In this document: in pieces, positions 1-5,126 of the stretch
How positions within the stretch are numbered: the first letter of the stretch is position 1
Layout: each line of letters begins with the position of its first letter
DNA from: an uncultured Acidimicrobiia bacterium
GTDB taxonomy: Bacteria; Actinomycetota; Acidimicrobiia; UBA5794
DNA length: 6,252 bases
Reading direction: 5' to 3'
Assembly: GCA_905480055.1 (NCBI GenBank)
Contig: CAJQOW010000127.1
Location: 1-6,252, forward strand
Position numbers and translations under genes: made by a program
Notes under the pieces: model-generated
The model's input: only the letters and a program-made list of their open reading frames with translations
The model's database searches: none
What the model was told of the DNA's origin: nothing

Positions 1-479
1 GCGTTGAGGTTCGCCACATACAGCTCGCCTCCGTCGCTGCGGCGAGCTTCGGCTATCGACTCCGCTGTCTCTTCGTCTGACCCGAGCAGCGCAGCCATGC
101 CCGAAGCGGATGCCGCAGCACATTCGGCCAGCGCAACACCACGGGCAGCAACCAACGCAAGCCCTTCGAAAAAGCCCAATGCACCGGATGCCGCGAGGGC
201 GGTGTACTCGCCAAGCGAATGACCGGCGAACGCCACAGGGCCCTCGTCAACGACGGATCGGAGTTCCTTCCACAGGGCGAACGAAGTCACGTAGAGCGCA
301 GGCTGGGCGACCTGGGTGGCGGTGAGTTGGTCTTCGGGGCCGTTTGCGATGACCTCATCGAGGTTCCAACCGAGGATGTCGCTCGCCTCAGCGAAGAGTT
401 GAGGGCGATCTGCACGGATGTCTGGGCACATGCCAACGAACTGGCTCCCCTGCCCCGGGAAGAGGACGGCATAGGTCAT
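1..479 (-). CDS. fabD: Malonyl-CoA:ACP transacylase FabD, N-terminal part (3' end outside window)
   Basis: Transfers the malonyl group from malonyl-CoA to acyl carrier protein, supplying extender units to cytoplasmic type II fatty acid synthesis. The first 159 codons are present and the frame is open to the window edge; a full FabD is about 300-320 residues. Visible signatures are the N-terminal GQGSQ loop (residues 9-13, oxyanion hole), the nucleophile elbow GHSLGE with catalytic Ser88, Arg113 in the RGVALAE segment (the Arg that binds the malonyl carboxylate), GMAALLG, and the start of the VANLN segment at the edge. The catalytic His lies beyond the window. ATG 479 is chosen because FabD proteins begin immediately before the AVLFPGQGSQ strand and an in-frame TAG lies five codons upstream. 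The ribosome binding site is poor (AGG, 11 nt away), and a short reading frame overlaps the start as ATGA, so translational coupling is possible. Family assignment is very secure. Confidence 0.95.
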   Translation of the reverse strand, partial: MTYAVLFPGQGSQFVGMCPDIRADRPQLFAEASDILGWNLDEVIANGPEDQLTATQVAQPALYVTSFALWKELRSVVDEGPVAFAGHSLGEYTALAASGALGFFEGLALVAARGVALAECAAASASGMAALLGSDEETAESIAEARRSDGGELYVANLN

Positions 480-532
480 GTCGTGAACGACCTATGGGAC
501 GCAGCATGGTTCGAGGTGGTGTGGTCGGACAT
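476..532 (-). CDS. Possible 18-residue leader/coupling ORF ahead of fabD
   Basis: An ATG at 532 opens an 18-codon frame, MSDHTTSNHAASHRSFTT, whose TGA overlaps the fabD ATG as ATGA. It has a good Shine-Dalgarno sequence (GAGGA at 541-537, four bases before the ATG), whereas fabD itself has only a weak AGG eleven bases upstream. The peptide is rich in Ser, Thr and His and resembles no family I know. It is not enriched in a single amino acid as an attenuator peptide would be. If translated, its most plausible role is to deliver ribosomes to fabD by termination-reinitiation. It could equally be a chance frame, because short ORFs are common; the paired SD and ATGA overlap are what make it worth listing. 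Confidence 0.3.
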   Translation of the reverse strand: MSDHTTSNHAASHRSFTT

Positions 533-633
533 CGGTTCCTCAGTCACGATCGTGTCGGCACAGGTTCGTATGGTCTCAGATCCTGTCTCTGACCCCCGGG
601 AGGGCTAGGAGGTTTCAGATGTTGCACCCAAAC

Positions 634-1812
634 TCACTCGCCCAACTCGGCGAAGTACTTCTTGATGTTCCGTGTTGCTTGTGCGATGCGCTGGTCGTTT
701 TCGACGAGCGCAAAGCGGACGTGTTCATCCCCCGATGGGCCAAAGCCAATTCCTGGGCTCACCGCAACGGCGGCGTTGTCGAGCAGATCGAGCGCGAACT
801 TGAGGCTTCCCATCGACTGGAACCTCTCGGGGATGCGGGCCCAAACGAACATGGTCGCGTCGGGAGCGTCCACTTCCCACCCAGCTCGAGCGAGGCCGTC
901 CACGAGAACATCCCTCCGCTGCTCGTACTCATCGACCACAACGTCGATGTACTCGTCGTACTCGTTGAGGGCGATGATGGATGCAATCTGGATCGGTTGA
1001 AATGTTCCGTAGTCGAGGTACGACTTGAGTTGGGCAAGGGCGCCAACGATTTCGCTGTTGCCGACTACGAAGCCGACTCGCCAGCCCGCCATCGAGTGCG
1101 ACTTCGACAACGTGTAGAGCTCGACGGCGACTTCCTTTGCGCCATCGACCGACAGGAGTGATGGCGGGTGATAATCGCCGTAGCTGATGTCTGCGTAGGC
1201 GAAGTCGTGGACCAGCATCACGTCGTTGCGATGGGCGAAATCGACCAGACGCTCGAAGAACGACTTGTCGACCGTCACCGTCGTCGGGTTGTGCGGGAAC
1301 GAGGTGACGATGACCCTGGGCTTCGGCCACGAGGTGCGGAAGGCTGCGGTGAGGCGGTCAAAGAAGTCTGCATCTGTCGAAAGGTGGACGCGGCGCACCT
1401 CGGCGCCTGCAAGCACCGGGGCGTAGATGTGGATCGGATATGACGGCTCCGGAACGAGCGCAACGTCGCCCGGCTGGACAAGCGTCCACATCAGATGCGA
1501 CAGGCCTTCCTTGGCCCCGATCGTATTGATCACTTCCGTTTCAGGATCGAGTGTGACCCCGTACGCCCGCTGGTATCGATCAGCAACGGCCTTGCGAAGG
1601 TTGGGGAGGCCCCTCGACGACGAGTAGCGATGATTCTTGCCCTGCTTGGCCGCCTCTACGAGCTTGTCCACCACGCCGTCTGGTGAAGGGATGTCCGGGT
1701 TGCCGAACCCGAGGTCGATGACGTCCACGCCAGCGCGGCGTGCGGCGAGCTTGCGTTCGTTGACCTCGGCGAACACGTAGGGCGGAAGGTTGTCGATGCG
1801 TCTGAACTGCAT
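634..1812 (-). CDS. alaC: AlaC-type PLP aminotransferase (glutamate-pyruvate transaminase)
   Basis: Fold type I, class I/II aminotransferase of 392 residues, full length. The closest protein I recall is E. coli AlaC (YfdZ), which makes alanine from pyruvate with glutamate as amino donor; the match runs end to end, including RIDxLPPYVF at the N terminus (5-14), YSSSRGLPNLR (63-73), VPEPSYPIHIY (120-130), KSYLDYGTF and SPGIGFG. PLP-site residues are visible: Asn175 in the PHNPT motif, Asp203 and Tyr206 in VHDFAYAD, the Schiff-base Lys237 in TLSKSHSMAGWR, and the substrate carboxylate Arg in HVRFALVEN near the C terminus. Relatives include LL-diaminopimelate aminotransferase (DapL), so specificity is inferred from similarity. 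ATG 1812 matches the family start. No good ribosome site precedes it, but a TATCGT hexamer sits six bases upstream, suggesting a leaderless transcript. The DUF1232 gene ends 35 nt upstream. Confidence 0.9.
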   Translation of the reverse strand: MQFRRIDNLPPYVFAEVNERKLAARRAGVDVIDLGFGNPDIPSPDGVVDKLVEAAKQGKNHRYSSSRGLPNLRKAVADRYQRAYGVTLDPETEVINTIGAKEGLSHLMWTLVQPGDVALVPEPSYPIHIYAPVLAGAEVRRVHLSTDADFFDRLTAAFRTSWPKPRVIVTSFPHNPTTVTVDKSFFERLVDFAHRNDVMLVHDFAYADISYGDYHPPSLLSVDGAKEVAVELYTLSKSHSMAGWRVGFVVGNSEIVGALAQLKSYLDYGTFQPIQIASIIALNEYDEYIDVVVDEYEQRRDVLVDGLARAGWEVDAPDATMFVWARIPERFQSMGSLKFALDLLDNAAVAVSPGIGFGPSGDEHVRFALVENDQRIAQATRNIKKYFAELGE

Positions 1813-1818
1813 GCCCCA

Positions 1819-1824
1819 ACGATA
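1819..1824 (-). promoter_or_regulatory. Candidate -10 element for leaderless alaC
   Basis: The hexamer TATCGT (minus strand) fits the TANNNT -10 pattern of actinobacterial housekeeping promoters. It is separated from the alaC ATG by only six bases (TGGGGC). A transcript would therefore start at or next to the A of the ATG, as in leaderless actinobacterial genes, which would also explain the lack of a Shine-Dalgarno site. No TTGACA-like -35 element is seen. A single hexamer is weak evidence. Confidence 0.35.
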
Positions 1825-1847
1825 GAGGCCCTGCCGTCTGGTTCAGC

Positions 1848-2264
1848 CTATCTCGGGAGGATACGGGAGAACATCGAGGGGACGATGTCTGCCCCCCAGG
1901 CGAAGACGCTACGGACCAGGTCCAGCCCGTCGATCGAGCCGTCCCAATGGTCGAGGATGACCTCCTCGCCGGCACCCTCGATCAGATGGTTGAGCGCCAA
2001 CGACGCGAGCACGATGTCGTCGAGGTGGCCAACACCGATCACGAAGTCAGGGATGAGGTCGACGGGTGACACGATGTAGGCAAGCACCGCTGCCACGAGG
2101 ACCTTTCGGCGGGTAGACACTCGCGGATCTGCGATGAGCCTGCCGAGGAGTTTTGCGACGTTGGGGAGCAGAAAGGCAGCCTCGCGTGCCATCTCCGACC
2201 ATGTCCGGCGTGGGCCCGGCACGGAATCGTCAACGATGGGCGTGTCTTCGAGTTCAAACGACAT
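1848..2264 (-). CDS. DUF1232 (YkvA-type) small membrane-associated protein
   Basis: Protein of 138 residues with the DUF1232 core at about 50-95. The family hallmark is clear: a hydrophobic stretch (VLVAAVLAYIVSPVDLIPDF, 55-74) with Pro67, Asp69-Leu70-Ile71-Pro72-Asp73, then Gly79 and the Asp82-Asp83 pair. The biochemical role of the family is unknown; members are predicted membrane proteins. The N terminus is polar and acidic, and the C terminus (95-138) is probably helical. ATG 2264 is chosen over ATG 2444 of the same open frame because a strong AAGGGGGA site lies four bases before it, the domain starts soon after, and the extra upstream codons lie inside the ROK kinase gene. The gene overlaps the ROK reading frame by 11 nt, so its ribosome site is within the last ROK codons and translation is probably coupled. 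No functional link to glucokinase is known to me. Confidence 0.88.
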   Translation of the reverse strand: MSFELEDTPIVDDSVPGPRRTWSEMAREAAFLLPNVAKLLGRLIADPRVSTRRKVLVAAVLAYIVSPVDLIPDFVIGVGHLDDIVLASLALNHLIEGAGEEVILDHWDGSIDGLDLVRSVFAWGADIVPSMFSRILPR

Positions 2265-3183
2265 GAGTTCCCCCTTCTGCTGCGAGGATTGCAGCCCCGA
2301 CCGCTCCCGCCGCCTGGCCGAGCTGGGCGACGTGGACTGTTGGCGCCACCCGGTGGCTTCCACCGTGGAGCGAGTCCACAAGGGTACGGCGAGCCGGGCC
2401 AAGAAGAGACTCTCCAACCGACCCCAATCCTCCGCCGACAACAATCAACTCGGGATCGAAGATCGCCGCGAGGTTTGCGAGTCCAAGCCCGAAGCTTCGG
2501 CCGACTTCTGCAACCAGCGCCAGGGCAGTCTGCTCGCCACGGTCAGCGGCTGAAACAACCAAGGCACCTGTCGGCGACTCACCGACGAGCGCAAGTGCGA
2601 GCGATGAGTTTGGATTTGCCGTCACAACCTCCCGCGCCAGACGTTCGAGCGCTGGTCCGGAGGCAACGGTCTCCCAGCATCCACGCTTGCCACAGTCGCA
2701 GAGCAGCCCCTCGTGCATGACCTTCATGTGTCCCCACTCGCCCGCAAAGCCTTCACCTCGATAGATCTGGCCATCGATCGCTATTGCGCCTCCGATGCCG
2801 GTCCCAAGCGTGACGAGAAGCACATTTCGGTACCCCTCTGCGACCCCCATCCGGAGCTCCCCGTGCAGTGCCGTGTTCGCATCGTTGTCGACGAAAACGG
2901 CAACATTGAACTGTTCCTCGACGATGTCCCCTATCGCAAGGCCCGCACCGCGGACATGCGGGCCCCACACGAACCGGCGATCCTTGGCATCGACGAGGCC
3001 TGCAATGCCCACACCAATGGCGGTTTCCGTGCCGTCGGCAACGCGATCGATCGCCGCGGTGATGGCATCGACCGTTTCGATCACAGGATCGTGTTCAACC
3101 CTGGATTCCTGTTCTATTCCAGACGAACCCCAGCGCACGGCGTAGGACTTCGTCCCTCCGATGTCGATTCCGATCGCACTCAT
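2254..3183 (-). CDS. glkA: ROK-family sugar kinase, probable glucokinase
   Basis: Cytoplasmic kinase of 309 residues that probably phosphorylates glucose to glucose 6-phosphate. The ASKHA phosphate-binding loop is IGIDIGGTK (4-12). VDNDAN (99-103) carries the catalytic base Asp101, and TLGTGIGGA (125-133) is the second phosphate loop. Sugar contacts expected in ROK kinases are Glu149 and His152 in EWGH and Glu171. The ROK zinc site is complete and correctly spaced: His152, Cys162, Cys164, Cys169. The VVGGGL segment near 254-259 forms the adenosine region. There is no N-terminal helix-turn-helix, so it is a kinase and not a ROK repressor. Actinobacterial GlkA is the best match. Another hexose or N-acetylsugar, or polyphosphate as donor, cannot be excluded. 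It starts 31 nt after the 61-residue gene and overlaps DUF1232 by 11 nt. Its ribosome site is weak, and a TGATACGCT element sits just upstream. Confidence 0.88.
   Translation of the reverse strand: MSAIGIDIGGTKSYAVRWGSSGIEQESRVEHDPVIETVDAITAAIDRVADGTETAIGVGIAGLVDAKDRRFVWGPHVRGAGLAIGDIVEEQFNVAVFVDNDANTALHGELRMGVAEGYRNVLLVTLGTGIGGAIAIDGQIYRGEGFAGEWGHMKVMHEGLLCDCGKRGCWETVASGPALERLAREVVTANPNSSLALALVGESPTGALVVSAADRGEQTALALVAEVGRSFGLGLANLAAIFDPELIVVGGGLGSVGESLLGPARRTLVDSLHGGSHRVAPTVHVAQLGQAAGAVGAAILAAEGGTHVV
2269..2276 (-). promoter_or_regulatory. Shine-Dalgarno site for the DUF1232 gene, inside the ROK gene
   Basis: AAGGGGGA lies four bases before ATG 2264 and within the final codons of the ROK reading frame (Glu-Gly-Gly). 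It decides the DUF1232 start and implies that ribosomes completing the kinase pass through the initiation region of the next gene. Confidence 0.7.
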
Positions 3184-3192
3184 GGCTCGATG

Positions 3193-3198
3193 AGCGTA
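3193..3198 (-). promoter_or_regulatory. Candidate extended -10 element upstream of the ROK kinase
   Basis: TACGCT preceded by TGA (read TGATACGCT on the minus strand) matches an extended -10 pattern (TGN-TANNNT). It ends nine bases before the ROK ATG, so a transcript from it would have almost no leader. It lies in the 31-nt gap between the 61-residue gene and the ROK gene. It may give the kinase a promoter of its own within a longer transcript. No clear -35 hexamer is visible. Confidence 0.33.
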
Positions 3199-3214
3199 TC
3201 AGCAGACGAGGAGA

Positions 3215-3400
3215 TCACTCCACCGTCACGTGTTGTGGGCCTGTCTCATCCTCGTCCGTGTCTGGTTCGGGTCGCACCGTCCTCGATACCCCAACGACGA
3301 TGGCGCCAACGCCGGAGGCGACCTCGAACGCTGCCTTGGCGAAGTGGAACGTGGCAGCTTTTGTTCCGTTGACGAGCGGTTCGAGGGGCGTGTCCTTCAT
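3215..3400 (-). CDS. Small protein (61 aa) translationally coupled to the ArsA-type ATPase
   Basis: I do not recognise a family. The 61-residue product has a polar start, a hydrophobic but charge-interrupted segment at about 15-39 (ATFHFAKAAFEVASG then VGAIVVGV), and an acidic, probably disordered tail at 43-61 (PEPDTDEDE). The segment has Lys22 and Glu26 in its first half, so it may be an amphipathic helix leading into a short apolar stretch; a full membrane span is uncertain. The gene is supported by its layout: the start overlaps the ATPase stop as ATGA, with GGAG five bases before the ATG. Small proteins occur at this place, between the ArsA-like and ROK genes, in other actinobacteria as I recall, but I cannot claim homology. 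By position, it could be a partner or cargo of the ATPase; this is inference only. Confidence 0.7.
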   Translation of the reverse strand: MKDTPLEPLVNGTKAATFHFAKAAFEVASGVGAIVVGVSRTVRPEPDTDEDETGPQHVTVE

Positions 3401-4575
3401 GATGTCTCCAATGTGAATACGACGCGGAGTTCGCCGTCGGCGAGCTTCGCTCGTTTGATGGTTCGTCGCTTGAGCGAGTCCGGAAGGACCAGGCCCCTGC
3501 GGTAGGTGTCGACCGTGATGAACAACTCGTCGTCGTGACGCATCACGTCGACATCCTGTTTGTCTGCGAGCGGAAGGGTCATGATGAGTGCAACGTCGTC
3601 AGATCCTTCAATGCTCTCCACTCGAATGGGGTCGACCACAGACAAACGCTCAGTGGGATCTTTCTCCCCGTAGAGCTCGGTGCCGACAATGCGAAGGCGT
3701 TCCACCCCCACCATCTCCTCGTCGAAGAGACGGAGCCTGCGGATGTCCATGCCGGAGAACCCTTCCTCGACAGACTCGAGGTGACCCTCCTGGATGGAGC
3801 GCCACTTGGCGAAGTACGGGTCCTCGACCTCCTGAGGCAGGACGCGATTCACGATGGCCGAGTCCACCCCGTATCCGAACAACCCGAGGTAGGTGTAGGT
3901 GCGGCGGGCTTCGGAGATCACCATCCGCTCAGGATTCATGACGAGACGTGCTGTGGTGACCTCCGGGTCGGAGAGGATCTCACGGATTCCATCGAGGCGG
4001 TCGTAGAAACGTTCCACAGACTCGAACACCGAGTCGTCCGCCACCGGCATCGTGGTCACCCTGGATATGACCGGCCGCACCACCTTCACAACCCGCTTCG
4101 ACAGCGGGAACATCTTGTCCATGTACCACGACATCACATCGGGCAGGCTCAGAAGCCGGAGAGTCTCGGCTGTGGGTGCGCAATCCACGACGATGACGTC
4201 GTAGTTCTCTGATCTGGCGTGATCTCGCACCGACGCAAGGCTGAACAGTTCGTCCATTCCCGGAAAGACCGTGAGCTCCTCCGCCTCGATCCCCGTGAGG
4301 CCGGACCAGTCGAACAACTCCGTGAGGTGATCCCTCACCTCGCCCCACGACTCCTCGAGGCGTTGCTGGCTGTCGATCTGCTGTGCGTCGAGGTTGCCGA
4401 CAACCGTTGTCGGGTCGTCTCCGAGCGGAACATCGAACGCATCGGAGAGCGAATGGGCGGGATCGGTAGACATCACCAGCGTCCGGTATCCGAGGTCGGC
4501 AGACCGCAGCGCCGTGGCTGCCGAAACGGTCGTCTTCCCCACTCCACCTTTTCCGGTGACGAGGATGATGCGCAT
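3397..4575 (-). CDS. ArsA/GET3-family ATPase with C-terminal HSP20-like domain
   Basis: Soluble ATPase of 392 residues in the SIMIBI/MinD-like class. The N-terminal ATPase domain (1 to about 300) has the deviant Walker A GKGGVGKTT (8-16) with signature Lys9 and catalytic-site Lys14, switch I STDPAHSLSDAF (36-47), the PGMDE segment (105-109), a Walker B-like VVDCAPTAET (129-138) and MNPERMVISEA (213-223), which includes the nucleotide-base Asn region. Residues about 325-391 form a beta-rich domain like the ArsA_HSP20 family, with the RGLVLPDSLKRR segment (360-371) typical of it. The family includes arsenite-pump ATPases and Get3 tail-anchored-protein targeting factors. Here the only cysteine is Cys132, so neither ArsA metal cysteines nor the Get3 CxxC are present. 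The start shares one base with the SRPBCC stop (TGATG), and the end overlaps the next gene by four bases. The actual substrate is unknown. Confidence 0.92.
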   Translation of the reverse strand: MRIILVTGKGGVGKTTVSAATALRSADLGYRTLVMSTDPAHSLSDAFDVPLGDDPTTVVGNLDAQQIDSQQRLEESWGEVRDHLTELFDWSGLTGIEAEELTVFPGMDELFSLASVRDHARSENYDVIVVDCAPTAETLRLLSLPDVMSWYMDKMFPLSKRVVKVVRPVISRVTTMPVADDSVFESVERFYDRLDGIREILSDPEVTTARLVMNPERMVISEARRTYTYLGLFGYGVDSAIVNRVLPQEVEDPYFAKWRSIQEGHLESVEEGFSGMDIRRLRLFDEEMVGVERLRIVGTELYGEKDPTERLSVVDPIRVESIEGSDDVALIMTLPLADKQDVDVMRHDDELFITVDTYRRGLVLPDSLKRRTIKRAKLADGELRVVFTLETS

Positions 4576-5018
4576 CAGGCGGTCTCTTCCGCCCTCTTCT
4601 TCAGCCCGCGCAACGCCGTCCCGACGATCTGCTTCTCGGCTTGCTTGCGGAGGAACCCTGGCACCGTGAAGCCGGGGTTGATGCGGAGTGCGTACACGAC
4701 CTCGGTGCCCCCACCGTCGAGTGCGTTGAACTCGTACCTGCCGTCGAGCGACTTGATGTCGTCGTTCGGAATGGCGCTCCAGGCAAAGCCGTTGTCGAAA
4801 TCGAAGTCGTATTCAAGGGTGTATGCCACTTCCTTGATCATTGCATCGACCGCGAAGTCTGCCTTGAGTGGCCTGCCGTACTCGTCTTCCTCGGATATCG
4901 AGACGGATCGCACACCGTCCGCCCACTCTGGGTATGACTCGATGTCGAGCGCAACTTCGTAGACGTGCTGTGGTTCCGAAGATACCTCGACGCGCTGAAC
5001 CGTTCCCTCGGTTGCCAT
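4575..5018 (-). CDS. SRPBCC-fold protein (polyketide cyclase/COQ10-START type)
   Basis: Protein of 147 residues with a single SRPBCC (Bet v1/START-like) domain, a fold that encloses hydrophobic ligands such as lipids. Visible elements are the first strand and short helices with VYEVALDIESYPEWADGV (19-36), which carries the family's YPEW motif; the central strands (51-83); KSLDGRYEF (89-97); GGGTEVVYAL (102-111); and a long C-terminal helix with FLRKQAEKQIVGTALRGLKK (122-141). From memory it resembles M. tuberculosis Rv2185c (TB16.3), which also precedes an ArsA-like ATPase gene. No catalytic residues can be named, and the ligand is unknown. ATG 5018 has a strong AAGGAG site six bases away and is the first gene after a 108-nt gap. 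Its TGA shares one base with the ATPase start, which suggests joint function and coupled translation. Confidence 0.88.
   Translation of the reverse strand: MATEGTVQRVEVSSEPQHVYEVALDIESYPEWADGVRSVSISEEDEYGRPLKADFAVDAMIKEVAYTLEYDFDFDNGFAWSAIPNDDIKSLDGRYEFNALDGGGTEVVYALRINPGFTVPGFLRKQAEKQIVGTALRGLKKRAEETA
4578..4593 (-). promoter_or_regulatory. Hairpin at the SRPBCC/ArsA junction
   Basis: On the minus strand GGCGG-AAGAGA-CCGCC forms a perfect five-base-pair stem with a six-base loop, ending immediately before the TGATG that joins the SRPBCC stop to the ATPase start. The purine-rich GGAAGAG, the only plausible ribosome site for the ATPase, lies in the stem and loop. Folded RNA would hide it, and ribosomes finishing SRPBCC would open it. 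The regulatory reading is inference. Confidence 0.35.
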
Positions 5019-5024
5019 GTCGGG

Positions 5025-5030
5025 CTCCTT
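5025..5030 (-). promoter_or_regulatory. Strong Shine-Dalgarno site of the SRPBCC gene
   Basis: AAGGAG lies six bases before ATG 5018. It is the best consensus ribosome site in the window and fixes the start of the first gene of the SRPBCC-ArsA-small protein cluster. Confidence 0.8.
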
Positions 5031-5052
5031 GTCGTAATCGCCGTCGGCACAG

Positions 5053-5058
5053 AGCGTA
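5053..5058 (-). promoter_or_regulatory. Candidate -10 element of the SRPBCC-ArsA cluster
   Basis: TACGCT on the minus strand fits TANNNT, and the gap between its end and the SRPBCC ATG (34 nt) leaves room for a short leader containing the AAGGAG site. The same hexamer occurs before the ROK gene and near the right edge. I found no TTGACA-like hexamer at 16-18 bases; the region there is GAATCG. A promoter in this 108-nt gap is likely on layout grounds, but the exact element is uncertain. Confidence 0.33.
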
Positions 5059-5100
5059 GCTGCCTCAGGAGGACGCGATTCGCTCCCGGTGCGATTGCGT

Positions 5101-5115
5101 GCACCCGCGTGGTGC
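5101..5115 (-). terminator. Weak hairpin downstream of the metallophosphoesterase gene
   Basis: GCACC-ACGCG-GGTGC forms a perfect five-base-pair stem with a five-base loop, 11 nt past the phosphoesterase stop codon. There is no U-rich tail. It may act as a weak or tail-less terminator of the right-hand operon, but such short GC stems are common by chance in this composition. Confidence 0.28.
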
Positions 5116-5126
5116 CCGGCTGAGAC

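Noticed and set aside
576..592. Inverted repeat TCAGA / TCTGA in the alaC-fabD gap, considered as a terminator
   Set aside because: Only five base pairs with a seven-base loop, AT/GC mixed, and no U tract; too weak to call.
619..1161. Plus-strand open frame of 180 codons
   Set aside because: Antisense to the clearly assigned alaC gene; composition is that of a mirror frame.
2265..2444. Longer N terminus for the DUF1232 protein (start at 2444)
   Set aside because: The extra residues lie within the ROK coding sequence and look like out-of-frame translation, while ATG 2264 has a strong ribosome site.
2713..3372. Plus-strand open frame of 219 codons
   Set aside because: Antisense to the ROK kinase and the 61-residue gene, with no motif or credible ribosome site.
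3535..4212. Plus-strand open frame of 225 codons
   Set aside because: Fully antisense to the ATPase gene; the His/Asp/Val-rich product has no recognisable motif.
3397..4575. Arsenic resistance operon
   Set aside because: No arsB, arsC or arsR gene is in the window, and the ATPase lacks metalloid-binding cysteines.
4219..4962. Plus-strand open frame of 247 codons
   Set aside because: It lies antisense across the ArsA-type ATPase and SRPBCC genes, has low-complexity Ser/Arg-rich sequence and no domain, and is expected from the codon bias of the real genes.
5075..5100. Direct repeat GCGATT spaced by 16 bases in the gap before SRPBCC, considered as an operator
   Set aside because: Two six-base copies in GC-rich sequence are easily explained by chance, and no regulator gene is nearby.
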